Shown here piece by piece: positions 47,474 to 58,189 of a stretch of 64,000 nucleotides of DNA (positions are counted from its first letter, which is position 1; every line of letters starts with the position of its first letter). Origin of the DNA: Pyrrhosoma nymphula (Eukaryota; Arthropoda; Insecta; Odonata; Coenagrionidae); assembly GCA_963573305.1 (NCBI GenBank), contig OY754339.1, forward strand, positions 8,789,941 through 8,853,940. Direction: 5' to 3'. The translations under genes were made by a program, and so were the position numbers. The notes under the pieces are model-generated. The model searched no databases and had not been told where the DNA came from. It saw only the letters and a list, made by a program, of their open reading frames with translations.

Positions 47474-48250
47474 GAAATAAAATAGTATAATGTTGCGAAT
47501 ACGACCTCAACATGACCATCGGGCTTTTATTTTAGAAAAATGTACGTAAGTTCTACGAGACATATTATGGTCGAAATTAACGATAAAATATTTCTAGTGA
47601 CGAATGGAAAACCAGATAAATTCCTTCACTTCGTCATTTTAATAACTTTCAATGGGGTATTTGAGCGCAAATTGATGATTTATGCCTTCTAGTAATTGAT
47701 TGCTACCGTGATTGATGTTTATGAAGCATCAATTGTTGACACAATAAAAGCTTAATAGCATACATATCCCTCACAGAGTTTCCAGGCAAGAAGGAACACA
47801 TTCATTGTACCTATTAAGGTATCTCAATTTACGATAGCTTTACTAGTTTCCTCCCAAAACATGATTGGACGAATCGTAACTATGTTTGTTTTTGCGTGTA
47901 AATAAGACCATCAGGAATAATCAAAAGGATAATAAGTGCCAAAAATAACTTGAATCGGAGACATGCCTTGAAGGCCATACGATAATTTGATAATAAAAAA
48001 CATTGTTTCTCAAGTCAGTCGTACCCCAGTGCGTATAGCGTTCTCGGTTAGTATTGGTGATTCAGGTCGTTCAATGTTCCTGAGAAGCGTTTTATGACTT
48101 GTTATTTTTTTAGTCACAATATTGTTTTTTACTCAGGCTGTAAAATATTTATTGAAATGGTGTTGGAGGATTTGCATGATGGAGCAACAGACAGACAGAA
48201 ACCATTACGTGTTTATGTATTAGTAAGGATGGTCAGTTATTTAGCATTTG
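47474..48250. other. AT-rich intergenic DNA, nothing recognised
   Basis: No feature supported; the frame 48094-48342 (+) runs into the foldback below. Confidence 0.35.
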
Positions 48251-48254
48251 GAGT

Positions 48255-49020
48255 ACACAAATATAACGGCATAGTCCATATCAACTCAGACAGGGGGTTT
48301 ACCTTCGTAGTCTTAGATGTTGTTGAATTTAACGAATATTAAAATTAAGGACAAAGTAAGAAACCCATATTTTTTTGTTTTGTCCAAAAACATTCCTGGC
48401 CCGAGACACAGGCTGCCAAAGATGGCGCCTCGGGTGTCATTGCTCATGTGCGATTTTTGGCAAAATGTTAAAATGCTCTATCTCTTGAATGGTTCAAGAT
48501 ATTTTGTTATTGTTTATTTTATTTGAAAGGTAATAATATTCTGATAAAAAGGAAAATCTTTAGCATAGAAATATGTATCCAAGTTTTCTTGCTGTAGTTT
48601 TTTTATTATTTTTTTATAAAAAAATGTTTATTTCGAAAATACCTCTTCAAAAATATTTATTTTTTTTACTGTCGATTAGTCTCATACAGTACTACCTTCC
48701 CTTAAAAGGAGAACTTCCACTTTTAAATACATATCTTTAAATCTCACTATTCCACCTTTCAAATAAAATAAACATCAAAATATCTTGAACCATTCCTGAG
48801 ATAGAGCATTTTAAAATTTTGCCAAAAATCGCACATGAGAAATGGCAACCGAGGCGTCATCTTTGGTAGCCTGTGTCTCGGGCCAGGAATGTTTTTAGAC
48901 AAAAAAAATATCGGGTTCTTACTTTGTCCTGAATTTTAACATATGTTAAAATCAATAATATCTGAGACTATGAAGGTAAGATTTTTTCTTTGCCTGCCTG
49001 TAATGATATGAACTATGCTT
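48255..49020. mobile_element. Large foldback element with about 275-bp arms
   Basis: The left arm (48255-48535) and right arm (48745-49020) are inverted copies. Paired blocks include GGACAAAGTAAGAA / TTCTTACTTTGTCC, ACATTCCTGGCCCGAGACAC / GTGTCTCGGGCCAGGAATGT, and ATGGTTCAAGATATTTTG / CAAAATATCTTGAACCAT. The outermost pair is GCATAGTCCATATCA / GATATGAACTATGC. The loop is about 210 bp. The small frames inside are arm shadows. No target duplication resolved. Confidence 0.85.
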
Positions 49021-49035
49021 AACCGATATTTTCAG

Positions 49036-49090
49036 TCTCCTGAAGACGTTCTAATTAGGAAAATACGAAACGTTGAGTATTATAAAAACA
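49036..49090 (+). ncRNA. Hammerhead-like motif next to the large foldback
   Basis: TCTC-CTGAAGA-C-GTTC...AATAC-GAAAC-GTT-GAGT. CTC/GAG can form stem I; stem II is weak. It starts about 15 bp after the outer end of the right foldback arm. Confidence 0.4.
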
Positions 49091-49705
49091 TTTTCTCTAC
49101 GCAGCAGAAAACCCGAAAATGCTTGATAGTGGAAACGTTTCCTTTATTGAATATTTAAATTTCTTTTATTAACGGAAACATTCATTAGATTTGAGGAGCT
49201 CAAAGGAGAAGAAACATTTTTTTTATCCTGACGCGGTTTCTCCCAAAAGAACAGTCCTTTACGAAACAGTGGAAGGATTTTCATTTTTTAGGCTAGTAGT
49301 TTACTGTATTTCTTACGCAGGGAAGATGGCGAGAAATTTCCTCGGCCGCATGAAATAAAAATCGTCGGGTCAAGTAAATTTTAAGTCCAGTGCATAGGGA
49401 ACAAACTAATTCACGATGAAACTTACGACCCGACCAAAGCTGCATCACAATACGCTGACAGTGTTCGTCACGAAACGGAGAAGGTCATTGAAAACAATGA
49501 AATTAAGATCCAGAGAGAGAACATTTAGTTGATGTGAATTACAGATTGAGCATTTCAAAGTTGGCGATGAAGGTTTGCGACGCTGGGAATCCTTGTAGTC
49601 AAACGCAGACGCTACCTTACTCCCCCGTGCTGGGAAACTTCCACTGAAAAGTGCCTTTTGCGCGATTGCCAACCGGTGTTTCGCTACCACTTCATGTGTA
49701 TACAA
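49091..49705. other. Intergenic DNA, nothing recognised
   Basis: The 86-codon frame at 49445-49705 (-) has no motif. Confidence 0.35.
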
Positions 49706-49883
49706 GCTTACATTTCTACATCTAAGTACATACTACCCCGCAAGCCACCTCAATAGGCGTGTGACGGAGGGTGATAGGACACCAGCCGTTTACATATAAA
49801 ATGGACACGCTCTAATGAAATTACGCCTAGCATTTATAAATGAAAATGACTGGCAATTTTCCACAAGAATATATTTAAAAATC

Positions 49884-49914
49884 GACCGGTTTCGGTGTAC
49901 AACACCATCATCAG
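49884..49914 (-). ncRNA. Hammerhead-like core, left arm of hairpin
   Basis: Minus strand: CTGATGA-T-GGTGTTGTACACC-GAAA-CCGGTC. GGTG(T)/(A)CACC is stem II, ACCGGT is the palindromic stem III, C the cleavage position. Stem I is missing because the hairpin tip replaces the 5' flank. Confidence 0.45.
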
Positions 49915-49924
49915 GTTTCCTTTA

Positions 49925-49955
49925 CTGATGATGGTGTTGTACACCGAAACCGGTC
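49925..49955 (+). ncRNA. Hammerhead-like core, right arm of hairpin
   Basis: The same 31-base core on the plus strand, in inverted position relative to the left arm. Confidence 0.45.
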
Positions 49956-50475
49956 GATTTTTAAATATATTCTTGTGGAAAATTGCCAGTCATTTTCATT
50001 TATTATGTTATTCCATAAAATTAAGCCTGAAACTACAACTTTTATCCTAGCATTTATTGAAGTCCCTTATTGTTCGGGGGAAAAACGAATTCCCATACCT
50101 ATCCGTTCGTCAAAATATCTCTCTTAATTTATCGTTTCTGTCGGACCTGGAAATATAGTGGGGTTCTAATAGGATGTTCTCCGTGTCGCTCTGAAAAATA
50201 TCTATTCTTAATTGCTCAAGCAATCTAAGCCTAGCGCGCAGCCTCCGAGTCTCTAGCGGCTCCCAGCCTAATTCCTTTAACATCTGTGTAACGCTGTCTG
50301 TACGCCCGTAGCGGTTTTTGATGAATCGCGCAGCTTTCCTTTGTATTTTATTAAGTTCCCGGACTAAGTCTTTCTGCACCGGATCCCATATGCTCGCTGT
50401 ATATTCAAGGTGTGGCCGGACGAGTGCGAAATAGCACCTCTCTTTTAATTTTTCATCCGAAAATCGTTTATCATC

Positions 50476-51950
50476 ATAATTTATGGGGCTCGCATAAGAG
50501 TTTCAACGAATTTCCGTACACATCCACAGGCAACGCTGTGTTATGTGTCTGGTAGGCCACGCTCAGTTGGCACAGAACCCTCCCCGAGCCCTTTTGTTGT
50601 TGATTCACTTTCGCCCAGGAGCGCGTATGGTCTTGTCTCCTCCATTTTATTTTAACCTCCTTAAGCGAGGCGAGTCTCGATGAAGCCAGCCGAGCGAATT
50701 GCTGGCCTCTAGTGGCTCCTTTCAACGTCTGAGTCAGTCCATATCGTCTCCTCTGCCTGCCTGCTGGAAGTGTAGTTGTCTCACACTGGCTCCTCCGATT
50801 GCTTACGCCTTACATCGATTACAACCGAGGGAAGGAAAAGTTCATTGTTTGACTAAAAGTATTTGGCAAGTTGGAGTTCTTGGAAGTCAAGCAAGACGAG
50901 CAGCCTATCGAGAAAAGCAGGTGAATGAAGAAATCAGGATCCTTCGGGTGACATTACAAGGTAGGACCTAAAAATAAATAATTTTATTTTAGTACGATCT
51001 AGAAATACCGATCACGTAACACTGACTTACCGATTTTCGGTTATTATATAAGACCATATCCGTTGTATACGAAGGAGTTTTCTACTCCCTCACGCTTTAG
51101 CTGCACAAGATAAACCTTTGATCAAAATTACGCACGTAATATTATCTTTCCTTGCTTAACATGCCTTCTCATGCATGCCAAATCGGTCTAAAATATCTAA
51201 AGGTTCAGCAGCACGATGCAACCACTCATTCTCGACATGGTTTTTTAGATGGATTCAAAACCATCTAAATAACATAACGAGGGGACTGTATGATTCATTT
51301 ATGAGGGAAATGCCTAATCTAAAAATCAGAAACGATTATTATTCACGAGAAAATCAGCGCAGAAGGAATAGCATGTTCAAGATGATCTTTCCTATGTTTC
51401 CACTTTCTTCTGAAATATCTTATTCGGCGATCTGGAACTAATTCTTGTTCGTGTGAAAACCAAACATTTGAGGAAGACCCCATTCTCGCTTTTCCTCAAC
51501 TTGTTTAGTGAGTAAGGCCCGATTCTATTTTTTTAAAAGCCTCTTTGCAATTTCACGAGTTATGTCTCTTCCTAGCCTTGAGCGTGCATCGATCGTAAAT
51601 TGATAATCGACGTAAATAATATGTTGGCTGGTAAGACATCGTTGAAAAACCTGTATTTGTGGTGGATATTTGACCAAATTATGTCTAAATGATAACCACG
51701 AAATTACCATGCCACTTAAACTTAGAAATATGAGCGTGACATTAAAATTTACTTACTCACAGGGAAACATTTTGGAAAGCGTTAGAGCAAATAAAATAGA
51801 GAAAGTGCCTCATATGCCCACAACATGCCTTTAACTCCAAGTGACGTGTTTATCTTTCTTCTGCTATCAATCAGAAGTCACTGAAGGATGTGGCTTTCTC
51901 GGCGAATTGTTAGGTGAATTCTTATCGGAGTACCCACCGCGTTAGTGTCT
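50476..51950. other. Intergenic DNA, nothing recognised
   Basis: Frames at 50474-50971 and 51175-51441 show no known domain. The latter (88 codons, +) is rich in N/R/S and could be a chance frame. Confidence 0.35.
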
Positions 51951-51962
51951 CCATGATGAACG

Positions 51963-52004
51963 ACGCGACGTTTCGACGAATGACTTTCCCTTCATCCTCA
52001 CAGC
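51963..52004 (-). ncRNA. Hammerhead-like motif
   Basis: Minus strand: CTGTGAGGA-T-GAAGGG...CATTC-GTC-GAAACGTC-GCG. Stem II pairs as GATGAA/TTCGTC. The core has an extra GU in CTGTGAGGA. ACGT is the stem III palindrome as in the 35.1 kb copy. Confidence 0.4.
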
Positions 52005-53465
52005 TGTTGGCTGAATATCAGTTACACGATCATAACTCACCAACCAGTTTCGATCACCAGTCATTTTAAGTCTCCACTTCAAGTGTTGCTCACAATGGAT
52101 GCATTAACGTCAAGAACGAATTAAAGTCGAATTTATAATCATGATTTGTGTTTCAACTTAATTTTTATGTGCTACATTAAATCTTAGATTCGATTTTGAG
52201 CAGATTGCCCATTGAAATGGCCTCAACAAGAGTATTACAGAAGAGGCATTTGTGTATTTTGTCACAAAGATATTCCAGGGTGTTTAGTTTGGCCGGCTTT
52301 GGAACATTTTAGTCGTGACTAAAAATTAATCGAGACCCATTGTGCATAGAAGACTGACGACGTACCCTAAATTTCATGTTTAAAAGCAAGATGCCCCTTC
52401 TAATAGTGGTAGTGAAACATGTTGGCAGTTGCGCAGAAGGTCCTTTTCAGCAGAAGGGTCCATTTGCCTACAAGCTAGCACCACACTGCGGAGTAAGGCA
52501 GTCTCCGAGTTTGAATGTCATGGTTTCCGAGGTCGCTAACCTTGAATTCCAACATCAATATGCTCAATCTGTTACTCGCATTTTCTAGCTCTCTATATCT
52601 CTTAATCCATTTGATTAGTCGTGATTCTCCAATGGGTTGCGTACAATACCATCGTATTTTTATTAAGGTTTCATTAATGATCGAAATTGTAATTGCGACA
52701 CGCCCTGCTCACATTTTTTCCACCTCTCAAATGAAGTGCGATCATGTTGACAGCCTACCCTGTGCTGTCCTCTCCCCTCCTCTTCTTAATCGACCCTTTC
52801 CTCATGAGCCTTCCCCTACATTCTACGCTTCGCGTGACTGCCACTAAATTTCGCTACCACTATTCTGCATTGTTCGAGTATTACCTACGAAGAGTACTAC
52901 CTACGGGGGGGGGGATGTGCGTGTCCGAGACAATCTTACGTAAGATTTTAGTCACCTCTGAGATCATATTTTGATAACTTTTTTAAACTCTTGTCATTAA
53001 AAAACTTACGTTTTATGATAACCGCCACTGATGCACTCCTGAATTTATTCTTAACTATAGGAAAAGGTTTGATCAATTTTTTTGCGTTCATTAGATGCAT
53101 TTTTTATATCGCATTTTTTATATCACGTGTTTTGCAAATCACGCATACTGCTTATCGTAAAATCTCGTAAACCGTTATTGATATCCGGATAAATACTTAT
53201 ATAACTACAGGTTTCTCTATATGGCCTATGATTATGTAAAAAAACGGGGAGGTTTAGATAATTTTTTTGCAGATTCAGACGTGGAATCGCCCATATATTT
53301 TATCAATGTGCACGGTTCCAAAAATGTATGACAACTTATGTTATATTGGGAGGGGAGTGACTCATGAAGTCTTACATTGTCTTACATGGGGAAGTGGGGT
53401 TTAAAAAGTGACCAAAATCACCTTGCGTATTACTTGAATGGCCCACTATGTAGAGGCAAGAAAAG
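52005..53465. other. Intergenic DNA, nothing recognised
   Basis: No motif in the frames near 52515-52974. Contains a G9 run near 52907. Confidence 0.35.
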
Positions 53466-53468
53466 CCC

Positions 53469-53483
53469 TCTCTCTCTCTCTCT
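53469..53483. repeat. CT microsatellite
   Basis: About seven CT units. Confidence 0.8.
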
Positions 53484-53503
53484 TGTTCGTCTATCGTCGT
53501 CCC

Positions 53504-53541
53504 TTCGGACTGAAGGGCTCAAGTGAGCCCTTCAGTCCGAA
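53504..53541. repeat. 38-bp perfect inverted repeat
   Basis: Arms TTCGGACTGAAGGGCTCA and TGAGCCCTTCAGTCCGAA around AG. A further imperfect inverted pair lies at about 53619-53672 (CCGGCACT...AACGGATC / GATCCGTT...AGTGCCGG), so the whole 53500-53690 stretch is hairpin-prone. It could be part of a small transposon. Confidence 0.85.
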
Positions 53542-54199
53542 AGCACGTGGTAGGATACCCCGTGGTGCTAGCACCAATTGAACTCTTCGCTCACGGTGTA
53601 TCGGGCTGGGATGTGATCCGGCACTGAACGGATCGGAGGCACGGAATGATCCGTTTCGGTTAAGTGCCGGAGGCCCCGTTTAGGTTAAAGAGTTTCGGAT
53701 TGAAGATGTACTAATTCAAAAATAATGATTCGGACCAGTGCGAAACGCAGTTCAAGGTAGTTTTATTCCGGTTTTTAGTTCTAACGTCTACTTTCTTCTA
53801 TAACCTTTCGGGACTTAAAAATACCGCTTAGGTTCTTAAATGCTTTTGCAATTTTATTTTCAAAAGCTTACAATAGCCTGTTGTTCATCAACAGTGCCGG
53901 TAATTAACAAGAATCGTTGGATGGATTTTTTCCCCCCGTTTCTTGGCATTCCCTAAGATATGACCATCCGTCTTCGTGGGTAATAAACCACGGAGTTTTC
54001 TCGACGAATAAACCGAACTGTTAACCCCAAGGTCATGGACATTACCGAAAAGGGTTTGAAGGGTCGATGAATGGAGCGTCAATAAAGGCATCCAACAGTA
54101 ATACGGCAATTCTTGTGAATGTATACTCCGATTAGAGTGTACCGGGGTTAAAACAAGGAATAGGAGTCCTCCTTCCACTCCGGCGACCATGGCGCCGCT

Positions 54200-54895
54200 C
54201 CTTTGCTCTCATGCGTCACCGACCGCCTCCAGGGTCTTCGCGAATTCTTTGGGGATCGCAAATGTTCCTTTAGGCGAACCCGCCACGTTTCCTACGTCGT
54301 CCGCCCACCGTTCGTCAAGCATCTGGAAGTTCTACACCACCGTCAGGCTCCACAGTCTTGTGCTGAACCCAACGACGACGGCACCACGACCAGTTGCGAC
54401 CATTCTTACAGTGTAAACGGTGAGCAGAGACATGGTGCGACCTATGCTGGAGTTCATTCGACGATATTTCTTCTTCAGATTGGAGAAGTTAACTGAGCCA
54501 GAGGGAGGGGATGAAAATGTAATTTCGCCTGGAAAAACACCGTCTCAAGAGAGCAGCGAAGGCGAGGATGAACTGGAATCCCTGCTAAGCAGCCAGGAAG
54601 CCGAAATCAACGTTTGGTATCAAAGAGGGCAGCGGTCTATGGATGTCACTCATACTATGTATGAGTTCTCCAAAACTCCGGGAGTTAAACTTACGGAATC
54701 GTTCAGTGTTCTGATCTTCTGGGAAGAGTGGAAGGAGTCCCACCCGCAACTATCGGCGTTAGATTCCATAGTGTTCGCGGTCCCGATGACACGAATCAAT
54801 GTCGAGCGCCTTTTTTTTGCACTTGCGACAGACGTTGTCGACTTTACGATACAATTTAAGCGCCAAACTCATTAATGACATTTAACTGGCGAAGT
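54200..54895 (+). pseudogene. hAT transposase C-terminal remnant with frameshift
   Basis: The frame 54420-54875 ends in the hAT dimerisation block FWEEWKESHPQLSALDSIVF then AVPMTRINVERLFFAL. The W.....P.L...A......P.T....ER.FS pattern is diagnostic. After a frameshift near 54820-54840 a different frame reads TLRYNLSAKLINDI then stop (TAA near 54885), the normal end of this family, so the ORF as it stands ends in a non-native tail. Acidic linker ESSEGEDELESLL lies upstream. The part 54200-54420 is in other frames and only weakly recognisable. No catalytic domain is preserved. Confidence 0.75.
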
Positions 54896-54899
54896 GCTA

Positions 54900-55050
54900 C
54901 AGAGTTTTGGTACTCATTAATCTGTATTATTGTTATCGAGATTAATTTTTGATAATGTTACATTTTAGTAGATAATTTGTTGCTAATATCTGCCGGAGGA
55001 GATGACGGAATTTATGCATAGGGGATCTGTTTTTTAAGATATATTGTTTC
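54900..55050. other. AT-rich spacer
   Basis: Nothing recognised. Confidence 0.35.
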
Positions 55051-55054
55051 AGGC

Positions 55055-55260
55055 AGGATGTGATGGAACTTTTCAATGTTGAATGAAGACATTGTAGATT
55101 TCACACTTCAAGGATTTATTCACAAGACCCGTTTCGTTGCATACACACTTGAAAACATAATATATGGCATTTAAAAATTATGTGTATACAACGAAGCACG
55201 TCGTGTAAATTTATCTTTTAAGTGGTAAACCTTCAATGTCTTCCTTCAAAATGTTTTTTC
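55055..55260. mobile_element. Decayed foldback with opposed GAAACGGGTC-like motifs
   Basis: Minus-strand left arm: TGTGTATGCAACGAAACGGG, TCTTGTGAATAAATCC, AAGTGTGAAATCTACAATGT, CTTCATTCAACATTG. Plus-strand right arm: TGTGTATACAACGAAGCACG, TCGTGTAAATTTATC, AAGTGGTAAACCTTCAATGT, CTTCCTTCAAAATG. Arms are about 90 bp and 75-80 percent identical with a short loop near 55165. Each arm keeps the GAAAC (or GAAGC) element of the motif family. Confidence 0.65.
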
Positions 55261-57330
55261 TTCGTCAAGCAAAGCGTTTTATGGCGGCCAAAATTATTTT
55301 TGTAATTCTTTTCAACCGATTAGTATTTTAAAGAAATTCTTATTCTAGAAAAAGTACTTCACTAAACTATATATTTTGGCAATTTTGATAGGTTAAACTT
55401 TTATTTAAGGTGACATTGCTTGTTTTACCCTTTCTCTTTTGTTTTATTCTTGTCAAAGCGTTTTTACTCAGCCAAGAGGGAATTTCTACTTTGTTAATAG
55501 GTTTTGCGAAGGTGAAGAATAAAGAATTTACAATTGTTTTTAAGAAAATAGTACATAAAAATTTTGTGCTAACATTTTACGCTTTTTCTCTTTTTTTCTT
55601 TTCTTGTCGAAGATTCTGAACTCAATTATCGGAGTCACCTTGAGATCTCCTCTCAGGTTCCCTTGTTATCCTATTTCGGTGGGTGCGTTTCCATCCATGT
55701 GCATGTTTCCAACTATTACTGTCCCCTCCCTTCTCAACTCCCATTGCCCTGTATCTACCTTCCTCACGCGTACTATCTCACCAACTCGGTCAAAATCCTC
55801 GTCTCTCACCCTTTTCCCCTTCTTTTGTTTTAATGGTCAGAGGTAGGGAGCTAACATTTCTTTCTGAGATGACCATCATCCTGGTTTCACTCATTCCGCC
55901 CTCGACGATGCACATTCCCAGAAGTTCCCGATGTCTTTCAGCTCTCCTCAACTATATATCGCCTCCCCATCCTTTTTCTCGAACCCTTTTTACGTGGCAC
56001 GTGTGCTTGTATACCGACTCCCCCTTCGAATGATCCTTTTACATTCCTTTTTTGTACCAGCATCCGTCCGTCTTCGCCGGTTCAGCTGACGTCGACCCGA
56101 CCTTGGTCATTTGCATGGTATTTTTCCGGAAGAAAAGAAAAGAATCCAAAGGGTTTGAGAGCATGGATAGGGTGGATCGTACGGGGTTCTCCGCCTTCAA
56201 GAAAATGAACGCCAATAATTCCCTTTCTTGCCCACCCTCCCCACTTGCGACAATTGTCAATTGCGATAATTATCGGCATGTTGTTAATCATCCTGTCTGC
56301 TAAAATCCTGGATAATTGAGCATGTGCATTTCAGTGCATCCAGCTGTTGGCAGGGTGTAGCCATTTTCAATTGGTTCAGTAGAGAGTTAAGAATTTGTTA
56401 AAACATTCACTAACATTCTTCTGTTATGTCCCAGATATACTTTTGTTCATTAATTTATCTTGGAGACAAATGCAAACACTTTGCATTTAGTGGGGCCATT
56501 ATAAGTTAATATCTGTCAAAATAAATCTTGCTTTTGTCATCAGTATGAATCTAGTCATAGGTGCATTTATCTTAAGGTTAACATGAATGATTTGTCGCAG
56601 TTCATCAGCAATATTATAACTTTATTACAAACTACAAGTAATATACATGCATTTCGTGTAGCAACCATCATTGTTACACACTATGTAACCCTGACATAAT
56701 TTTAATAAGAACCAGTTGTTGTTAAATAACACCTGTTTTGTTAATCATCTAATTAAAAATGAAATGATGTACGTACTGCCTCCTTTCGGTATTTCTCTTT
56801 ACAACCAAGAAACAGCAATAGTGAAGCATGTCGAAACACACAACACAAAGTCACACTTTCATCAACCAGTATTATTCAGCACAAAAATGGAAATAAACAC
56901 TCACAAAACACATATTTTTCAATGCTATATGCACTACCATAGTCTGTTTCCGTACCAATGTCACGTGCCTCTCTAGCCCTGTTAGCCACTTACATATCAA
57001 TGTAAGTACCAACAATACATACACACTTACTCTAAATACTGATGAAACAAAACATCAAACCAGGCATACGTACACTATATAAGACACTGTCTCCGGCGTT
57101 ACTTTGTGGAAATCCTTCATATTATTATTTAAAAAATACGTACACTAGTAAAAATATTAATAATAAACATAAATTAATGTACATACATGTGTCATTCTAG
57201 AAATATGTTGTCATGGAACAAATTGCGTGCCAGTAGATCCCTTTTGCGGATACCCTCTGCATTGTTACCCTCCTTCACTCCAAAACTAGACTGCTCGCAT
57301 CTATGCATGTTATCGTTGAGAGCAGGTGCT
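55261..57330. other. Intergenic DNA, nothing recognised
   Basis: Frames at 55604-56303 and 56716-56976 have no known domain. Confidence 0.35.
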
Positions 57331-57353
57331 CACTCCAGATAGGAATATTCTTT

Positions 57354-58188
57354 TTATTGCTCACATATGTTATGCAGAACCACACAAGTTTTCACAACCC
57401 TCTGCCCAATCCATTCTCTTAAGGAGGATGCGCCATCTACCCTTGAGTCTACCTGGGCCTAAAACTTTCTTCAACTGCACTCATGTTGGCAGTGGCAACA
57501 TAGGATCTGAGAAGAGTTGGCGACAGGGGGAAGCCTCCCATCTCCTATTACGTGGAGTTTTGCATCGAAATTTCTCCGGTCAATCTCCACTTTGAGGACA
57601 CTGAAATTTTGTACAGTGGCATCATTCACTCTGCCGGGTTTTCCTATGTTGGAATAGAGAAACGTGTACTCGTGGTCGACTAAGGCCATTAAAACCATGG
57701 AATGGTAACCCTTATAATTACAACAGTCCATGGGGTCCAGTGAGGGTTTCAAAATCCTGATGTGTGAGTGCCGTCCAGGGCGCCAAACGTGTTGGGAAAT
57801 TGCCAGAGACTCCAAAAACCCCTCGCAATTTCCTCTTTTCGGCTATTGCCATGGGGGAACTGGATCATAGTGGGGTATATTTCGTCATTGATGGCGTCGT
57901 ACACGTCGTATAAAATAGCAGACTCACAGTAGATACTTGCACCCACCCGAAACTTAGCCCCAACAGACCAAAAGTCTGCATGACCTATTAGGCAAATTAG
58001 CGCCATTGCCACCCGCTTATATCTACCTTGATGGATCGCCTCATCACAGTATCCATCTTCTCTATTTGCACATACAGTAAAAAATGCACTAGGGTAAAAA
58101 AAAGTGAATCCCAGCCCATGTGAAATGTTTTTCGGAATCGCTCTTCGGAGTAGAAAGGAACAACTGTTTCCCAGTAGCCGTACTCCAA
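57354..58188 (-). pseudogene. PIF/Harbinger transposase (DDE_Tnp_4) remnant
   Basis: Minus-strand frames in order: YWETVVPFYSEERFRKTFHM (N-terminal helix region with R.TF.M), VAMALICLIGHADFWSVGAK and FRVGASIYCE, then FPNTFGALDGTH (first catalytic D), CNYKGYHSMVLMALVDHEYT (second D), YSNIGKPGRVNDATV, IGDGRLP, and the end VVKTCVVLHNICEQ with stop at 57354-57356. This is the nuclease of a PIF/Harbinger transposon. Frameshifts near 58000 and 57760 and loss of frame near 57450 make it inactive. The 5' side ends at a MITE (58190), and similar RRR/EE-rich sequence resumes beyond it near 58790, so the MITE may have split the gene. Confidence 0.85.
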
Positions 58189-58189
58189 A

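Larger units (their letters stand above)
49838..50045. mobile_element. Near-perfect hairpin element inserted in the LINE
   Basis: The target duplication CCTAGCATTTAT is perfect (49826-49837 and 50046-50057); removing the insert restores the sequence seen in the 42755 and 32395 LINE copies. The element has 79-bp arms (49836-49914 and 49925-50003) with no mismatch that I can see and a 10-base loop, then a unique tail to 50045 (ATGTTATTCC ... CAACTTTTAT). Each arm contains a hammerhead-like motif, one on each strand. Perfect arms mean a young insertion. Confidence 0.9.
49708..50475 (-). pseudogene. LINE ORF2 C-terminal domain and 3' UTR
   Basis: The frame 50379-50110 reads VQKDLVRELNKIQRKAARFI, then KNRYGRTDSVTQMLKELGWE, RRLRARLRLLEQLR and SDRNDKLREIF. 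Upstream DNA to about 50475 encodes the RPHLEY region. This is the ORF2 C-terminal domain of the hairpin LINE. After a premature TGA the sense continues as RTDRYGNSFFPRTIRD. The 3' UTR follows and ends in the (now mutated) hairpin and a CTACATCTAAGTACATACTA tail. A 208-bp foldback is inserted in the UTR. Confidence 0.85.

Noticed and set aside
54420..54875. Domesticated hAT gene (151-codon ORF)
   Set aside because: Only the dimerisation domain is present, and the true family C-terminus lies in another frame after a frameshift, as expected for a relic.
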